A stretch of DNA of 64,000 nt from Pseudomonas saudimassiliensis (GCF_000939975.1 NZ_LK391969.1:3274868-3338867), one strand, 5' to 3'. Shown: positions 45,341 to 55,029, counted from the first letter of the stretch. Program-made: numbers and translations. The notes: a model not told the origin generated them from the sequence alone.

Positions 45341-46003
45341 TCAGGCCGGCGACACCGCGGGTGCCGCCGGCGGCGAGTGCAGGGCCTCGCTGTTTTTCAG
45401 CATCTCGATGGCGGTTGCGGCGAGCTGATCGGCCCGCTCGGCCAGGGAGAAGTCTTCAGGGCGCAGCAGCCACAGATCGAGTGTGCCGGCGACGAAGGCA
45501 TGCAGGCAGCGCGCCGCAATGGGGACGTCCATCCGGGGTGGTAGTTGACCCTTGGCGATGGCGTTGCGCAGCGCGCTTTCCAGCTTGGTGTCCGATTGCA
45601 ACCGCAGCTGGCGCATATGTTCACGCAGATCGCACATTTGGTCGGTATATTCGCATTTGTGAAAAATGATCTCATTGACGCGCCGGGTGGAAGGGTCGCG
45701 TTCGGCCTGGCGAAACACGGTCGCGACCATGGCCTGCAGGCGGCCCAGTGGATCGGGCTCATCGTCGGCGCGGCTGGCTTGCTCCAGATGCTGGATCGGT
45801 ATCTTGGCGCGCAGCAACAGGGCATCCAGCACTTCGCCCTTGTTCTCGAAGTGCCAGTAGATGGCGCCGCGGGTAACCCCGGCGGTCTTGGCAATCTCGG
45901 CCAGTGAGGTGTGGGAAACACCTTTCTTGAAGAAGCAGAGTTCCGCCGCGTCGATGATCTGGGTGCGGGTTTCCTGAGCTTCCTGCTTGGTGCGTCTGGC
46001 CAT
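45341..46003 (-). CDS. ttgR: TetR/AcrR-family repressor, TtgR-like
   Basis: 220-residue repressor, divergent from the efflux operon. The N-terminal TetR helix-turn-helix (TRTQIIDAAELCFFKKGV, then VTRGAIYWHFENKGEV) is followed by an all-helical ligand domain whose segments RRVNEIIFHKCEYTDQMCDLRE and QLPPRMD resemble TtgR of P. putida (shorter quoted runs: NEIIFHKCEYTD). The ATG at 46003 begins MARRTKQEAQETR; an upstream in-frame extension to 46087 is not conserved. It probably responds to antimicrobials and binds the operator at 46098-46123. Confidence 0.88.
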   Translation of the reverse strand: MARRTKQEAQETRTQIIDAAELCFFKKGVSHTSLAEIAKTAGVTRGAIYWHFENKGEVLDALLLRAKIPIQHLEQASRADDEPDPLGRLQAMVATVFRQAERDPSTRRVNEIIFHKCEYTDQMCDLREHMRQLRLQSDTKLESALRNAIAKGQLPPRMDVPIAARCLHAFVAGTLDLWLLRPEDFSLAERADQLAATAIEMLKNSEALHSPPAAPAVSPA

Positions 46004-46097
46004 GTAGCCCTCTGATTGACCTGGGTAGCGCTTGACAGGGGAGGCTCGGAAATGAGCAAGGCCGCAAGCGCCAAAGATGTTAGCCAATGTGAAAACA

Positions 46098-46123
46098 ACT
46101 TACAAACATTCGTGGATGTAAGT
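46098..46123. promoter_or_regulatory. Efflux operator (ACTTACA-N12-TGTAAGT)
   Basis: A perfect 7-bp inverted repeat, ACTTACA (46098-46104) and TGTAAGT (46117-46123), lies between the divergent repressor and pump genes. Its sequence and spacing resemble the TtgR operator of P. putida. It covers the -35 and spacer of the pump promoter, so bound repressor would block RNA polymerase. Confidence 0.75.
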
Positions 46124-46128
46124 ATTAT
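46100..46128 (+). promoter_or_regulatory. Promoter of the RND efflux operon
   Basis: TTACAA (46100-46105), a 17-bp spacer and TATTAT (46123-46128). It overlaps the inverted-repeat operator and leaves about 75 nt of leader before the adaptor gene. Confidence 0.6.
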
Positions 46129-46209
46129 TACCCGTTATCCCATGAGTCGGTTTCGTATTCTGTCATCGTCTTTTCAACTGATCCTATGTTCCATAGAGGT
46201 GCCCCGCCC

Positions 46210-47361
46210 ATGCCTGTCAAGTCAGTTCGCGCTGCCCTGATCCCCCTGCTCACGGTCACGGCGCTGCTCAGCGCCTGCGGTGATTCGGCTGAACCCACCG
46301 CCCAGGCGCCCCAGGTCCCGCAGGTGGGGGTGGTCACCATCAGTGCTCAGGACTTCTTGCTGACCACGGAGTTGCCTGGGCGTACCAAGGCGTTCCGCAT
46401 GGCCGAAGTGCGGCCCCAGGTCAATGGCATCATCCAGAAGCGGTTGTTCGACGAGGGCTCTGAGGTCAAGGCCGGCGATCAGCTGTACCAGATCGATGCG
46501 GCGGTATATGAAGCGGCGCTGAAGAGCGCAGAGGCGACGCGGCTGTCCGCCAGCACCCTGGCTGATCGCTACGAAATCCTGGTCAAGGATCGCGCCGTCA
46601 GCCAGCAGGCCTATGACGAGGCGCGGGCGGCGCGGTTGCAGGCCGATGCGGCGTTGGAACGGGCCAAGATCGACCTGCGTTACACCCGTGTGCTGGCGCC
46701 GATTTCCGGCCGTATCGGCCGTTCGGCGGTAACCGAAGGGGCGTTGGTCAGCAGCGGCCAGGCCCAGGCACTGGCGACTATCCAGCAGCTGGACCCCATC
46801 TATGTGGACGTGACCCAGCCGTCGCGGGACCTCTTGGCGTTGCGCCGGGATCTGGACGCCGGTCGGCTGGAACGCGCTGGCGATAACGCGGCCAAGGTGA
46901 CCCTGCAGCTGGAAGACGGCTCCCAGTATGAGCACGACGGCAAGCTGGAATTCTCCGAGGTGTCGGTGGACGCCGGTACCGGTTCGGTAACCCTGCGGGC
47001 GGTGTTCCCCAACCCCGACCGCATCCTGCTGCCTGGCATGTTCGTGCATGCGCAGCTGGTCGCCGGCTCGCGCAGCGATGCCATCCTGGCGCCGCAGCAG
47101 GGCGTGACCCGCAACCCACGTGGCCAGGCGGTGGCCATGCTGGTTACCGCGGACAACAAGGTGGAGCAGCGCATCATCCAGACCGAACGCACGGTTGGTA
47201 ACCGTTGGCTGGTCAGTGAAGGCTTGAACGTCGGTGATCGGCTGATCACCGAAGGGCTGCATATGGTGCAGCCGGGCATGCAGGTCGAAGCGGTCCCCGC
47301 GGCCAATGTCGAGAATGCCGAGCCGGCCGCCGCGCCCGCCACTGCCGAACAGGAAGGATAA
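46210..47361 (+). CDS. mexA: RND efflux periplasmic adaptor lipoprotein (MexA/TtgA type)
   Basis: Membrane-fusion protein linking the inner-membrane pump to the outer-membrane channel. In 383 residues: a signal peptide with lipobox LLSAC (lipidated Cys), a barrel-sandwich lipoyl segment (VRPQVNGIIQKRLFDEGSEV), an alpha-hairpin (about 95-165), and beta-barrel and membrane-proximal domains. An ATG at 46210 with GAGGTG 8 nt upstream is preferred over an ATG at 46186. mexB starts 6 bp after its stop. The name TtgA applies equally, and the TtgR-like regulator argues for that usage. Confidence 0.92.
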   Translation: MPVKSVRAALIPLLTVTALLSACGDSAEPTAQAPQVPQVGVVTISAQDFLLTTELPGRTKAFRMAEVRPQVNGIIQKRLFDEGSEVKAGDQLYQIDAAVYEAALKSAEATRLSASTLADRYEILVKDRAVSQQAYDEARAARLQADAALERAKIDLRYTRVLAPISGRIGRSAVTEGALVSSGQAQALATIQQLDPIYVDVTQPSRDLLALRRDLDAGRLERAGDNAAKVTLQLEDGSQYEHDGKLEFSEVSVDAGTGSVTLRAVFPNPDRILLPGMFVHAQLVAGSRSDAILAPQQGVTRNPRGQAVAMLVTADNKVEQRIIQTERTVGNRWLVSEGLNVGDRLITEGLHMVQPGMQVEAVPAANVENAEPAAAPATAEQEG

Positions 47362-47367
47362 TCACCC

Positions 47368-50300
47368 ATGCCACGCTATTTTATCGATCGTCCGATCTTC
47401 GCCTGGGTGCTGGCCATCCTGGTGATGCTGATGGGCGGGCTGGCGATCCTCGGGTTGCCGGTCAACCAGTATCCGAGCATTGCGCCACCGGCGGTCAACA
47501 TCGCCGTCAACTACCCGGGTGCGTCGGCCCAGACGGTGCAGGACACCGTGGCCCAGGTCATCGAGCAGCAGATGAACGGGATCGACGGGCTGCGCTACAT
47601 GCGCTCCGAGAGCGGCTCGGACGGCAGCATGCGGATCACCGTCACCTTCGACCAGGGCGTCGATCCGGATATTGCCCAGGTCCAGGTGCAGAACAAGCTG
47701 CAGCTGGCCACGCCAATGCTGCCACAGGAAGTGCAGCAGCAGGGGATCCGGGTTACCAAGGCATCCTCCAACTTCCTGATGGTCGTCGGTCTGATCTCCA
47801 CTGACGGCTCCATGGACAACGAAGACCTGTCCGATTTCATCATTTCCACCATCCAGGACCCGATCTCCCGGACCAGTGGGGTGGGCGACTTCCAGGTGTT
47901 CGGTTCGGCCTATTCCATGCGTATCTGGCTGGATCCGGCAAAGCTGAATAAATTCCAGCTGACGCCCATCGATGTGCGCAACGCCATTGCTGCGCAGAAC
48001 GTCCAGGTGTCCGGCGGGCAGCTCGGCGGTGCGCCGGCGGTGCCCGGCCAGCAGCTCAACGCGACCATCATCGGCAAGACCCGCTTCGAGACGCCGGAGC
48101 AGTTTCGCGACATCCTGATGAAGGTGGACAGTGACGGCTCCCAGGTGCGCCTGGGTGACGTCGCGCGGGTCGAGCTGGGTGCGCAGAACTCGGCCTTCCG
48201 CGCGCTCTACAATGGCCAGCCGGCGACCGGTATGGCGATCCAGCTGGCCACTGGCGCCAACGCGCTGGAGACCACCAAGGCGGTCAAGCAGACCATTGCC
48301 GATTTGCGGCCGTATTTCCCGCAGGGCGTCGATGTGGTCTACCCCTTCGAGACCGCCCCGGTGGTCTCCGAGTCCATCAGCGGGGTAGTGCATACGCTGA
48401 TGGAAGCCATCGTGCTGGTATTCCTGGTGATGTACCTGTTCCTGCAGAACTTCCGTGCCACCCTGATCCCGACCCTGGCGGTGCCGGTGGTGTTGCTGGG
48501 GACCTTCGGTGTGCTGTCGGCGTTCGGCTTCAGCATCAATATCCTGACCATGTTCGCCATGGTGCTGGCCATCGGTCTGCTGGTGGACGATGCCATCGTG
48601 GTGGTGGAGAACGTCGAACGGGTGATGGCCGAGGAAGGTTTGTCGCCGGTGGAGGCCACGCGCAAGTCGATGGACCAGATCCAGGGCGCGCTGATCGGTA
48701 TCGGCCTGGTGCTGTCGGCAGTATTTGTGCCCATGGCGTTCTTCGGCGGTTCCACGGGGGTGATCTATCGCCAGTTCGCCATCACCATCGCCTCGGCCAT
48801 GACCCTGTCGGTGCTGGTGGCGTTGATCTTCACACCGGCGCTCTGTGCGACCATCCTCAAGCCCATTCCCAAGGGCCACAGCCACGAGAAACGGGGCTTC
48901 TTCGGCTGGTTCAACCGTACCTTTGAACGGGGCGTCAATCGCTATGAGAAGGGCGTGGCTTCCGTGCTGCGCCGCAAGGTGCCTTACCTGCTGCTGTATG
49001 CCGTGATCGTCGGCGCAATGGTCATGCTGTTCAGCAAGTTGCCCAGTTCCTTCCTGCCCGACGAGGACCAGGGCGTCATGTTCGTTCAGGTGCTGGGGCC
49101 AGCGGGCTCGACCATGGAGCGTACCCAGAAGACCGTGGACGCCATGCGTGAGAAGCTGCTGACCGAAGAGGGCGATGTCGTGGAATCGGTGTTCACCGTA
49201 ACCGGCTTCAGTTTTGCCGGTCGGGGCCAGAATGCCGCCATCGCGTTCGTTGGACTCAAGCCCTGGGAAGAGCGATCTGACGCGGGAATGAGCGTATTCG
49301 ACCTGGTCGAGCGCACCGAGGAGCACTTCAGCGGCTTCCGGGATGCGGCGGTCAAGGCCTTTGCCCCGCCTGCGGTCATGGCGCTGGGTAACGCCACCGG
49401 TTTCAACTTCTTCCTGCAGGACAACGCCGGGCTTGGGCACGACACCCTGATGCAGGCGCGCAACCAGTTGCTGGGGCTGGCTGCGCAGAGTGAGATCCTC
49501 ACTGCGGTGCGCCCCAACGGCCTGAATGACGAACCCCAGTACCGGCTGGTCATCGATGATGAAAAGGCCCAGGTGCTCGGGGTCTCGCTCAGCGATGTGA
49601 ACAGTACCCAGTCGATCGCCTGGGGGTCGAGCTATGTCAACGACTTCATCGACCGGGGCCGGGTCAAGCGGGTCTACCTGCAGGCCGAGGCCGATGCCCG
49701 CATGAACCCCGAGGATATGGACAAGTGGTTCGTGCGCAATAACCAGGGTGAGATGGTGCCATTCAGCGCCTTTGCCAGTGGCGAGTGGATCTATGGACCG
49801 CCGAAGCTGGCCCGCTATAACGGCGTACTGGCGATGGAGATCCAGGGTGAGGCGGCGCCCGGCTACAGTACCGGTGCCGCCATGGCGGAAATCGAGCGCC
49901 TGGCGCAGCAGTTGCCAGCCGGTATCGGCGTGGACTGGACGGGACTGTCCTTCGAAGAGCGGCTATCCGGAGACCAGGCGCCGGCACTGTACGCGCTGTC
50001 GCTGCTGGTGGTGTTCCTCTGTCTGGCGGCGCTCTATGAAAGCTGGTCGATTCCCTTTGCGGTGATGCTGGTGGTGCCGCTGGGCGTTATCGGTGCGCTG
50101 CTGGCCACCATGGGGCGCGGCCTGTCCAATGATGTGTTCTTCCAGGTCGGTCTGTTGACGACCATCGGGTTGACTGCGAAAAACGCGATCCTGATTGTCG
50201 AATTCGCCAAGGACTTGCATGAGCAGGGCATGTCGCTGGTCGACGCCGCGGTGGAAGCCTGCCGCATGCGCCTGCGGCCGATCATCATGACTTCGCTGGC

Positions 50301-50499
50301 TTTCACCCTGGGTGTGGTTCCGCTGACCATCGCCAGTGGCGCGGGAGCCGGCAGCTCCCATGCCATCGGTACCGGTGTGATAGGTGGCATGCTGACCGCG
50401 ACCGTGCTGGTGATTTTCTGGGTACCGCTGTTCTATGTGATGGTTTCCTCGCTGTTTTCACGCAAGGTCAGCTATGACAACAAGGAGGAGGCAGAGTGA
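47368..50499 (+). CDS. mexB: RND multidrug efflux pump (MexB/TtgB type)
   Basis: Proton-driven trimeric exporter of hydrophobic drugs and solvents (HAE1 family). The 1043-residue protein has 12 membrane segments and two large periplasmic loops. The proton-relay Asp pair is in [17 protein letters not shown] and the essential Lys in [25 protein letters not shown] and [16 protein letters not shown] are also family marks. The sequence is close to P. aeruginosa MexB throughout. It forms a tripartite system with the flanking genes. Confidence 0.95.
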   Translation: MPRYFIDRPIFAWVLAILVMLMGGLAILGLPVNQYPSIAPPAVNIAVNYPGASAQTVQDTVAQVIEQQMNGIDGLRYMRSESGSDGSMRITVTFDQGVDPDIAQVQVQNKLQLATPMLPQEVQQQGIRVTKASSNFLMVVGLISTDGSMDNEDLSDFIISTIQDPISRTSGVGDFQVFGSAYSMRIWLDPAKLNKFQLTPIDVRNAIAAQNVQVSGGQLGGAPAVPGQQLNATIIGKTRFETPEQFRDILMKVDSDGSQVRLGDVARVELGAQNSAFRALYNGQPATGMAIQLATGANALETTKAVKQTIADLRPYFPQGVDVVYPFETAPVVSESISGVVHTLMEAIVLVFLVMYLFLQNFRATLIPTLAVPVVLLGTFGVLSAFGFSINILTMFAMVLAIGLLVDDAIVVVENVERVMAEEGLSPVEATRKSMDQIQGALIGIGLVLSAVFVPMAFFGGSTGVIYRQFAITIASAMTLSVLVALIFTPALCATILKPIPKGHSHEKRGFFGWFNRTFERGVNRYEKGVASVLRRKVPYLLLYAVIVGAMVMLFSKLPSSFLPDEDQGVMFVQVLGPAGSTMERTQKTVDAMREKLLTEEGDVVESVFTVTGFSFAGRGQNAAIAFVGLKPWEERSDAGMSVFDLVERTEEHFSGFRDAAVKAFAPPAVMALGNATGFNFFLQDNAGLGHDTLMQARNQLLGLAAQSEILTAVRPNGLNDEPQYRLVIDDEKAQVLGVSLSDVNSTQSIAWGSSYVNDFIDRGRVKRVYLQAEADARMNPEDMDKWFVRNNQGEMVPFSAFASGEWIYGPPKLARYNGVLAMEIQGEAAPGYSTGAAMAEIERLAQQLPAGIGVDWTGLSFEERLSGDQAPALYALSLLVVFLCLAALYESWSIPFAVMLVVPLGVIGALLATMGRGLSNDVFFQVGLLTTIGLTAKNAILIVEFAKDLHEQGMSLVDAAVEACRMRLRPIIMTSLAFTLGVVPLTIASGAGAGSSHAIGTGVIGGMLTATVLVIFWVPLFYVMVSSLFSRKVSYDNKEEAE

Positions 50500-51929
50500 A
50501 GCGTTCGTTGATGTGCCTGGCGGTACTGGGTGTCCTGAGCGGCTGCTCGATGATACCCGACTATGAGCGGCCTGCTTCCCCGGTGGCGGATGTCTGGCCG
50601 ACGGGCGAGGCCTACGGCCCGCTCAACTCCGATACCCAGGCGATGGAGCTGGGGTGGCGGGAGTTCTTCCGTGATCAGACGCTGCAACGGTTGATCGGCG
50701 TTGCGCTGGAAAATAACCGTGACCTGCGTATCGCGGCGTTGAACGTGGATGCCTACCGGGCGCTGTATGGCATACAGCGGGCGGCGGTGTTTCCGGATGT
50801 GACCGCCGACGGCAGTGGCAGCCGTGCGCGCACCCCGGCCGGGCTGAGCCCGACCGGTGAAGCCACGACCGGTGGGCAATACTCCGCCACGCTGGGGGTT
50901 GCCTGGGAGCTGGATCTGTTCGGCCGCCTGGACAGCCTGAGCGAGCAGGCACTGGCAGAGTTCCTGGCCAGCGAAGCGAACCAGCGCAGCGTACGGATCA
51001 GCCTGATCGCCGCTGTCGCCAACAGCTACTTCACCTGGCAAGCCGACCGCGAGCTGCTCGCGGTTACCGCCCAGACCCTGAAGGCCTATGAAGACAGCCT
51101 GGCGCTGGTGCAGCGCAGCTATGACGTGGGCGTAGCGTCCACGCTGGAGCTGACCCAGGCGCGTACCGCCGTGGAAACCGCCCGCTCGGCGCTGGCGCAG
51201 TACCGCCGGCTGGTGGCGCAGGACCGCAACGCGCTGACCCAGCTGTTAGGGCAGAACATGCCGCTGGATGACGTGGAGATGGGCGGGCTGGAAATGGAGC
51301 TGCTGGCGGACCTGCCCGTCGGGCTGCCCTCGGAGCTGCTGTTCATGCGGCCCGACGTGATTGCCGCCGAGCAGCAGCTGCGGGCCGCCAATGCCAGTAT
51401 TGGCGCTGCGCGGGCGGCGTTCTTCCCGAGCATTCGCCTGACCGGCGCGGCGGGCTCGGCCAGCAATGATCTGTCGGAGCTGTTCAGTGGCGGTACCGGG
51501 TACTGGAACTTCATGCCCAGCATCAGTGTGCCGATCTTTAACGCCGGCCGGTTGCGGGCGAATCTGGACTATGCCGAAATCTCCCGCGACATCCGGGTTG
51601 CCCAGTACGAACAGGCAATCCAGGATGCCTTCCGGGATGTGGCGGACGGTCTGGCTGCCCACGAAACCTATGCCGATCAGGTGCAGGCGCAGCGGAATCT
51701 GCTGGACGTCAGTGAAAGCTACTACCAGATCGCCGAGCAGCGCTATCGCACCGGGGTGGACAGTCACCTGATCCTGCTCGATGCCCAGCGGCAATTGCTG
51801 ATGGCCCAGCAGCAACTGGTGAATGATCGCCGCAACCAGCTGATCAGCGAAGTGAACCTGTTCAAGGCGTTGGGTGGTGGCTGGCAGGTCGAGGATACTG
51901 CGGCGGCTTCGGCCGTGCCGGAAACCTGA
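50496..51929 (+). CDS. oprM: Outer-membrane efflux channel (OprM/TtgC type)
   Basis: TolC-like outer-membrane lipoprotein that completes the efflux pump. The 477-residue protein starts at a GTG overlapping the mexB stop (GTGA), has a signal peptide with lipobox LSGC, and two repeated halves with long helices ([15 protein letters not shown] [15 protein letters not shown], and [18 protein letters not shown]), the [11 protein letters not shown] motif and [21 protein letters not shown]. No terminator on its own strand is seen immediately downstream. Confidence 0.94.
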   Translation: MKRSLMCLAVLGVLSGCSMIPDYERPASPVADVWPTGEAYGPLNSDTQAMELGWREFFRDQTLQRLIGVALENNRDLRIAALNVDAYRALYGIQRAAVFPDVTADGSGSRARTPAGLSPTGEATTGGQYSATLGVAWELDLFGRLDSLSEQALAEFLASEANQRSVRISLIAAVANSYFTWQADRELLAVTAQTLKAYEDSLALVQRSYDVGVASTLELTQARTAVETARSALAQYRRLVAQDRNALTQLLGQNMPLDDVEMGGLEMELLADLPVGLPSELLFMRPDVIAAEQQLRAANASIGAARAAFFPSIRLTGAAGSASNDLSELFSGGTGYWNFMPSISVPIFNAGRLRANLDYAEISRDIRVAQYEQAIQDAFRDVADGLAAHETYADQVQAQRNLLDVSESYYQIAEQRYRTGVDSHLILLDAQRQLLMAQQQLVNDRRNQLISEVNLFKALGGGWQVEDTAAASAVPET

Positions 51930-51980
51930 GGGGAGGCTGCGCCAGGCCGCTATGGCGGTCTGCTGCACAGGCGTATCAGG

Positions 51981-52010
51981 AAAAAAAATGGCCCGCTCAA
52001 GGAGCGGGCC
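51981..52010 (-). terminator. Rho-independent terminator of prrF
   Basis: GGCCCGCTC (51990-51998) and GAGCGGGCC (52002-52010) form a perfect 9-bp stem with a 3-nt loop. On the minus strand it is followed by ATTTTTTTT, so it serves the sRNA rather than oprM on the plus strand. Confidence 0.92.
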
Positions 52011-52091
52011 TAAATCCGTGATTAGCCTGATGAGGAGATAACCGTCCGTCTCGCGACATTCCGTTATCCAAGCCACCTCGCGGCGACTTGT
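51981..52091 (-). ncRNA. prrF: PrrF-type iron-responsive small RNA
   Basis: PrrF RNAs are Fur-repressed and, with Hfq, lower expression of iron-containing proteins under iron starvation. On the minus strand a sigma70 promoter and Fur-box-like site are followed by about 111 nt that contain the PrrF core GTTATCTCCTCATCAGGCTA and AATCACGG, then a perfect terminator. Size, core, regulation and position next to cbpA (PA4704 in P. aeruginosa, where prrF1 and prrF2 lie) all agree. Only one copy is present here, not a tandem pair. The 5' end is inferred from the -10 box. Confidence 0.88.
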
Positions 52092-52095
52092 GGTT

Positions 52096-52114
52096 AATAA
52101 TAATAGTTATCATT
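52096..52114. promoter_or_regulatory. Fur box over the prrF promoter
   Basis: AATGATAACTATTATTATT on the minus strand, three overlapping GATAAT-like hexamers, matching most positions of the 19-bp Fur consensus. It lies between and over the -35 and -10 boxes of prrF, the classic position for iron-dependent repression. Confidence 0.72.
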
Positions 52115-52124
52115 TGCATGTCAA
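52097..52124 (-). promoter_or_regulatory. Sigma70 promoter of prrF
   Basis: A perfect TTGACA (52124-52119 on the minus strand), a 16-bp spacer and TATTAT (52102-52097). The expected start is near 52091. Confidence 0.78.
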
Positions 52125-52137
52125 GCGAATGGCGTAA

Positions 52138-52935
52138 TTAATTTACTGCCAGCTGTTTGTAGTAGGTCAATTCACGATTCATCAGGTCGATCCGCCGCGC
52201 CATGCTTTCGATGAGACTGTGCGCAATCCGCGGGTTGCTCTGCATCAGCGACAGGAACTGTTCCTTGGGAATCATCATGACGGTAGTCGGCGCGCTGGCG
52301 ATCACCGTGGCCGAGCGCTGTTCCCGGGTAAACAACGCCATCGCCCCGAAAATCTCATCCTTCTGCACATCCCCGACCTTGATGCCCTCGACGAAGGCTT
52401 CGGCATGCCCCTCGGTGATGATGAAGACGTGACCCGCCTCGTCGCCCTGGCGGATCAGCTCATCGCCGGGCGCGAAGTGCTGGAAGCCCGTCACCGGCCG
52501 CATCTCCACTGGCTTGCTGCGTGCCAGTGCATCGGACATCAAGGCTGCCTGGCCGAGAATGTACTGGGTGAACTGTTCCTGCCGCGTGTTGCTGGTATGG
52601 ATGTGACGAAACAGCGCTTCGCGGTCATAGGGCACCAGGACCAGGGGCTCTTCGCTCATGTAGACGCAGGGTGCAGTGTTGAGTCCCTGGCGCAGCCCGA
52701 TGAGGTCGCCCTCCTGGACATAGAACAGGGGCTTGCCATCAATGAGCGCGTGCAGCAGGCCGCTTTGCAGCAGATAGAGGTTCTTGTTGCCGACCTTGCT
52801 ATAGAGGTCACCGGTCGCCTCCAGCCGGATTGGCGCTGCACAGGGCGCAAGGCCATCGAGAAGCTGCGCCGGGATGCGCTGCAGCGTGCTGATCAGCTTT
52901 TCTGCATAGGGAGGCTGGTCACCGATGAGGTACAT
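52138..52935 (-). CDS. cbpA: Cyclic nucleotide-binding protein, CbpA-like
   Basis: 265 residues with two cyclic-nucleotide-binding folds and no DNA-binding domain. The N-terminal copy (about 35-130) is degenerate; the C-terminal copy (about 145-245) has the phosphate cassette EIFGAMALFTREQRSATV with the key Arg. It resembles P. aeruginosa CbpA, a cAMP-binding protein regulated by Vfr, and shares its position beside prrF. The ATG at 52935 begins MYLIGDQPPYAEKL; the longer open frame upstream overlaps the TfoX gene out of frame. Effector and partners are unknown. Confidence 0.83.
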   Translation of the reverse strand: MYLIGDQPPYAEKLISTLQRIPAQLLDGLAPCAAPIRLEATGDLYSKVGNKNLYLLQSGLLHALIDGKPLFYVQEGDLIGLRQGLNTAPCVYMSEEPLVLVPYDREALFRHIHTSNTRQEQFTQYILGQAALMSDALARSKPVEMRPVTGFQHFAPGDELIRQGDEAGHVFIITEGHAEAFVEGIKVGDVQKDEIFGAMALFTREQRSATVIASAPTTVMMIPKEQFLSLMQSNPRIAHSLIESMARRIDLMNRELTYYKQLAVN

Positions 52936-53041
52936 GGGTAATTCCTTTTTCGCGGTCCTGAATTGTCGATACCTTACTGCAATTGCTCGGGCTTTCGCCA
53001 ACGGAAAACGCGCGTTCGTTGGCAAAACCAGCAGTACGAGG

Positions 53042-53320
53042 CTACCCCGGAGGTGGTTGATTCTGCTGTTCTTCCAGCTGCTGCAGCAATTGCTGCTTGT
53101 AGTGAGGGTCGAGTTCGTTCCAGTGCACGTCCTGCAGCGCCCCGGCAATGGCAAACAACAAGGTACGGGAAGCGCCGAAACCCCGGGAGCGGACCGCGCA
53201 ATAAGCCGCCACGGGGCCCCGTCGCCGGAGTTCTTCGGTGGTGTGGATGCCGGTGGCGCGCAGCCACTGCACGGAGGTCTTGCCGAGGTTGCGCAACTGG
53301 AGCAGTTCATTATCGGTCAT
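53042..53320 (-). CDS. TfoX C-terminal-domain protein
   Basis: 92-residue protein consisting only of the TfoX/Sxy C-terminal domain: ELLQLRNLGKTSVQWLRATG, then HTTEELRRRGPVAAYCAV and a final helix (LLQQLEEQQ). The helix-hairpin-helix-like start suggests nucleic-acid or protein binding; full TfoX proteins regulate competence, but the N-terminal domain is absent here. ATG at 53320 has GAGGTG upstream; a GTG two codons earlier overlaps it. It lies 106 bp upstream of cbpA on the same strand. Confidence 0.8.
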   Translation of the reverse strand: MTDNELLQLRNLGKTSVQWLRATGIHTTEELRRRGPVAAYCAVRSRGFGASRTLLFAIAGALQDVHWNELDPHYKQQLLQQLEEQQNQPPPG

Positions 53321-53472
53321 GGGCACCTCGCGGACACGGCGATGCGGGGCATGACGAGCGCAATACGGGTGCCGGTTGCGATAACCGGCATCTGTCTGGT
53401 TTTGGCATGGCTTCGGGCTTCTTTTTATTGGGTCCCGACGTCAGTGTAGTGGCGGTCGACGGATACGTACAG

Positions 53473-55029
53473 TTAGCCGGCCGGTCCCAGGCGGGCGCGG
53501 AGCTGCTCGGTGAGCTGGTCGATGCTATCGCGCCGCTCGGTATCCACGGTCAGGGTGATCAGTTGCTCCTCGTCGTCCAGTGCTTCGAGGTGTTCCAGCT
53601 GATGACGAACAACATGGATATCGGCATCGGAGGGGTCGCTGCCCTTGCGTTGACGCTCGTTCAACCAGATCTCGATGGTATCCAGCGAGGCCCGGCAGTG
53701 CAGGATCAGGCAAGGCGCGCCCTGATCCTCGATGGCCTGGCGCACCTGTTGGCGCTGCGCCTGGTGCAGATGGGTAGCGTCGACTACCACCGGATAGCCT
53801 GCGGCGAGGATCTGCGTCGCCAGCGCCGCCAGGTGGGTGTAGGTCCGCTGGCTCAGCTCGGCGGAGTACAGCTCGCTGCGCTGGTCGGCACTAGTATCGC
53901 GGCCGAACAGCCGCTTGCGTTCCACATCCGAGCGCAGGCGGACGACGCCGAGCCGGCTGACCAGCTGCTGGGCCAAGGTGCTTTTGCCGGAGCCGGAGAC
54001 GCCGTGGGTGAGCAGCCCGAACCGGTGCGGAATATGGGTATAGCTCTCGGCGAGGGCGGCGTAGCCGCGATAGCGCGCCATGATGTCGGCCCGCTGTTGG
54101 TCACTGGTATCCGGGCCGAGATTGAACAGCGCGATCTTCGCCCGCACCATGGCGCGGTAGGCCTTGTAGTAATTGAGCACGGCCAGGCCGGCGTAATCGC
54201 CGGTGTGTTCCAGCCAGCCATTGACGAAGCGCTGGGAGAGATCGCGCAGGCCGCGGTCCTCGAGGTCCATGGCCATGAAGGCCACATCGCTCATGACGTC
54301 GATCCAGCGGAAGGCGTCATTGAACTCTATGCAGTCGAAAAGGGTCACTTGTCCGGCGACCAGGGTGACGTTATCCAGGTAGATGTCACCATGGCATTCA
54401 CGCACCAGACCCTCGGCCTTGCGTTGTGCCAGTTGGGGAATCAGCCGTTGGAAGGTAGTATGCGCCCATTGCTCAAGCTGCTCGAGTTGTGCCAGATCGG
54501 CTGGTTCGTTCAGGAGCGGGCGGATCTGCTCGAAGTTCTGGGCCACCGGCGCATGCACCTGGTCTGGCTGGCCCCAGGCTGACTCAATGGGCGCGCGCTC
54601 GATCTGACCGTGGAAGGTCGCGAGTGTCGCGGCTAGCGAATCGATGTGTTCCGGGGCCAACTGACCGGCGCGCTGCATGTTGCCCAGCAGATCCTGCTGG
54701 CGGAATTGACGGGTCTTGACCATGTATTCGATGGCCGGGCCGTCGCCATCGAGACGGGGCGCGTCCTCGCTGCCGCGGATGGCAATGACATCCAGGTAGA
54801 GGTCCGGAGCCAGACGCCGATTCAGGCGCAGCTCCTCGGCGCAGAAATGCGCGCGCTTCTCGAGGGTAGAGAAATCAAGGAAGCCGAAATTGACCGGTTT
54901 CTTGATCTTGTAGACGAAGTCGCCGGTGAGAATCACCCAGGAAATGTGGGTTTCCATCAGCGTGAAACCGGTAACCGGATGGTCGTACAAGGCTGGGTTT
55001 TGCAGGGCGGTCAGCAGTGTCTGGCTCAC
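53473..55029 (-). CDS. Aminoglycoside-phosphotransferase-like kinase fused to a P-loop ATPase
   Basis: 518 residues in two parts. The N-terminal half (about 1-330) is kinase-like: VYKIKKPVNFGFLDF, the catalytic-loop type VRECHGDIYLDNV and the metal-binding FDCIEFNDAFRWIDV. The C-terminal half (about 335-518) is a nucleotide kinase-like P-loop domain with GVSGSGKSTLA and the DATHLHQAQRQQV region. Such bifunctional proteins are widespread but their substrates are unknown; antibiotic resistance should not be assumed. It is divergent from mrcB. Confidence 0.85.
   Translation of the reverse strand: MSQTLLTALQNPALYDHPVTGFTLMETHISWVILTGDFVYKIKKPVNFGFLDFSTLEKRAHFCAEELRLNRRLAPDLYLDVIAIRGSEDAPRLDGDGPAIEYMVKTRQFRQQDLLGNMQRAGQLAPEHIDSLAATLATFHGQIERAPIESAWGQPDQVHAPVAQNFEQIRPLLNEPADLAQLEQLEQWAHTTFQRLIPQLAQRKAEGLVRECHGDIYLDNVTLVAGQVTLFDCIEFNDAFRWIDVMSDVAFMAMDLEDRGLRDLSQRFVNGWLEHTGDYAGLAVLNYYKAYRAMVRAKIALFNLGPDTSDQQRADIMARYRGYAALAESYTHIPHRFGLLTHGVSGSGKSTLAQQLVSRLGVVRLRSDVERKRLFGRDTSADQRSELYSAELSQRTYTHLAALATQILAAGYPVVVDATHLHQAQRQQVRQAIEDQGAPCLILHCRASLDTIEIWLNERQRKGSDPSDADIHVVRHQLEHLEALDDEEQLITLTVDTERRDSIDQLTEQLRARLGPAG

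Noticed and set aside
47362..49440. 692-codon minus-strand frame across the RND pump
   Set aside because: Antisense to mexB; composition (His, Asp, Gln rich) typical of reverse-frame translation.
51990..52010. Hairpin as the terminator of oprM
   Set aside because: On the plus strand it is followed by TAAATCC, without a T tract. The T tract lies on the minus strand, where it ends prrF.
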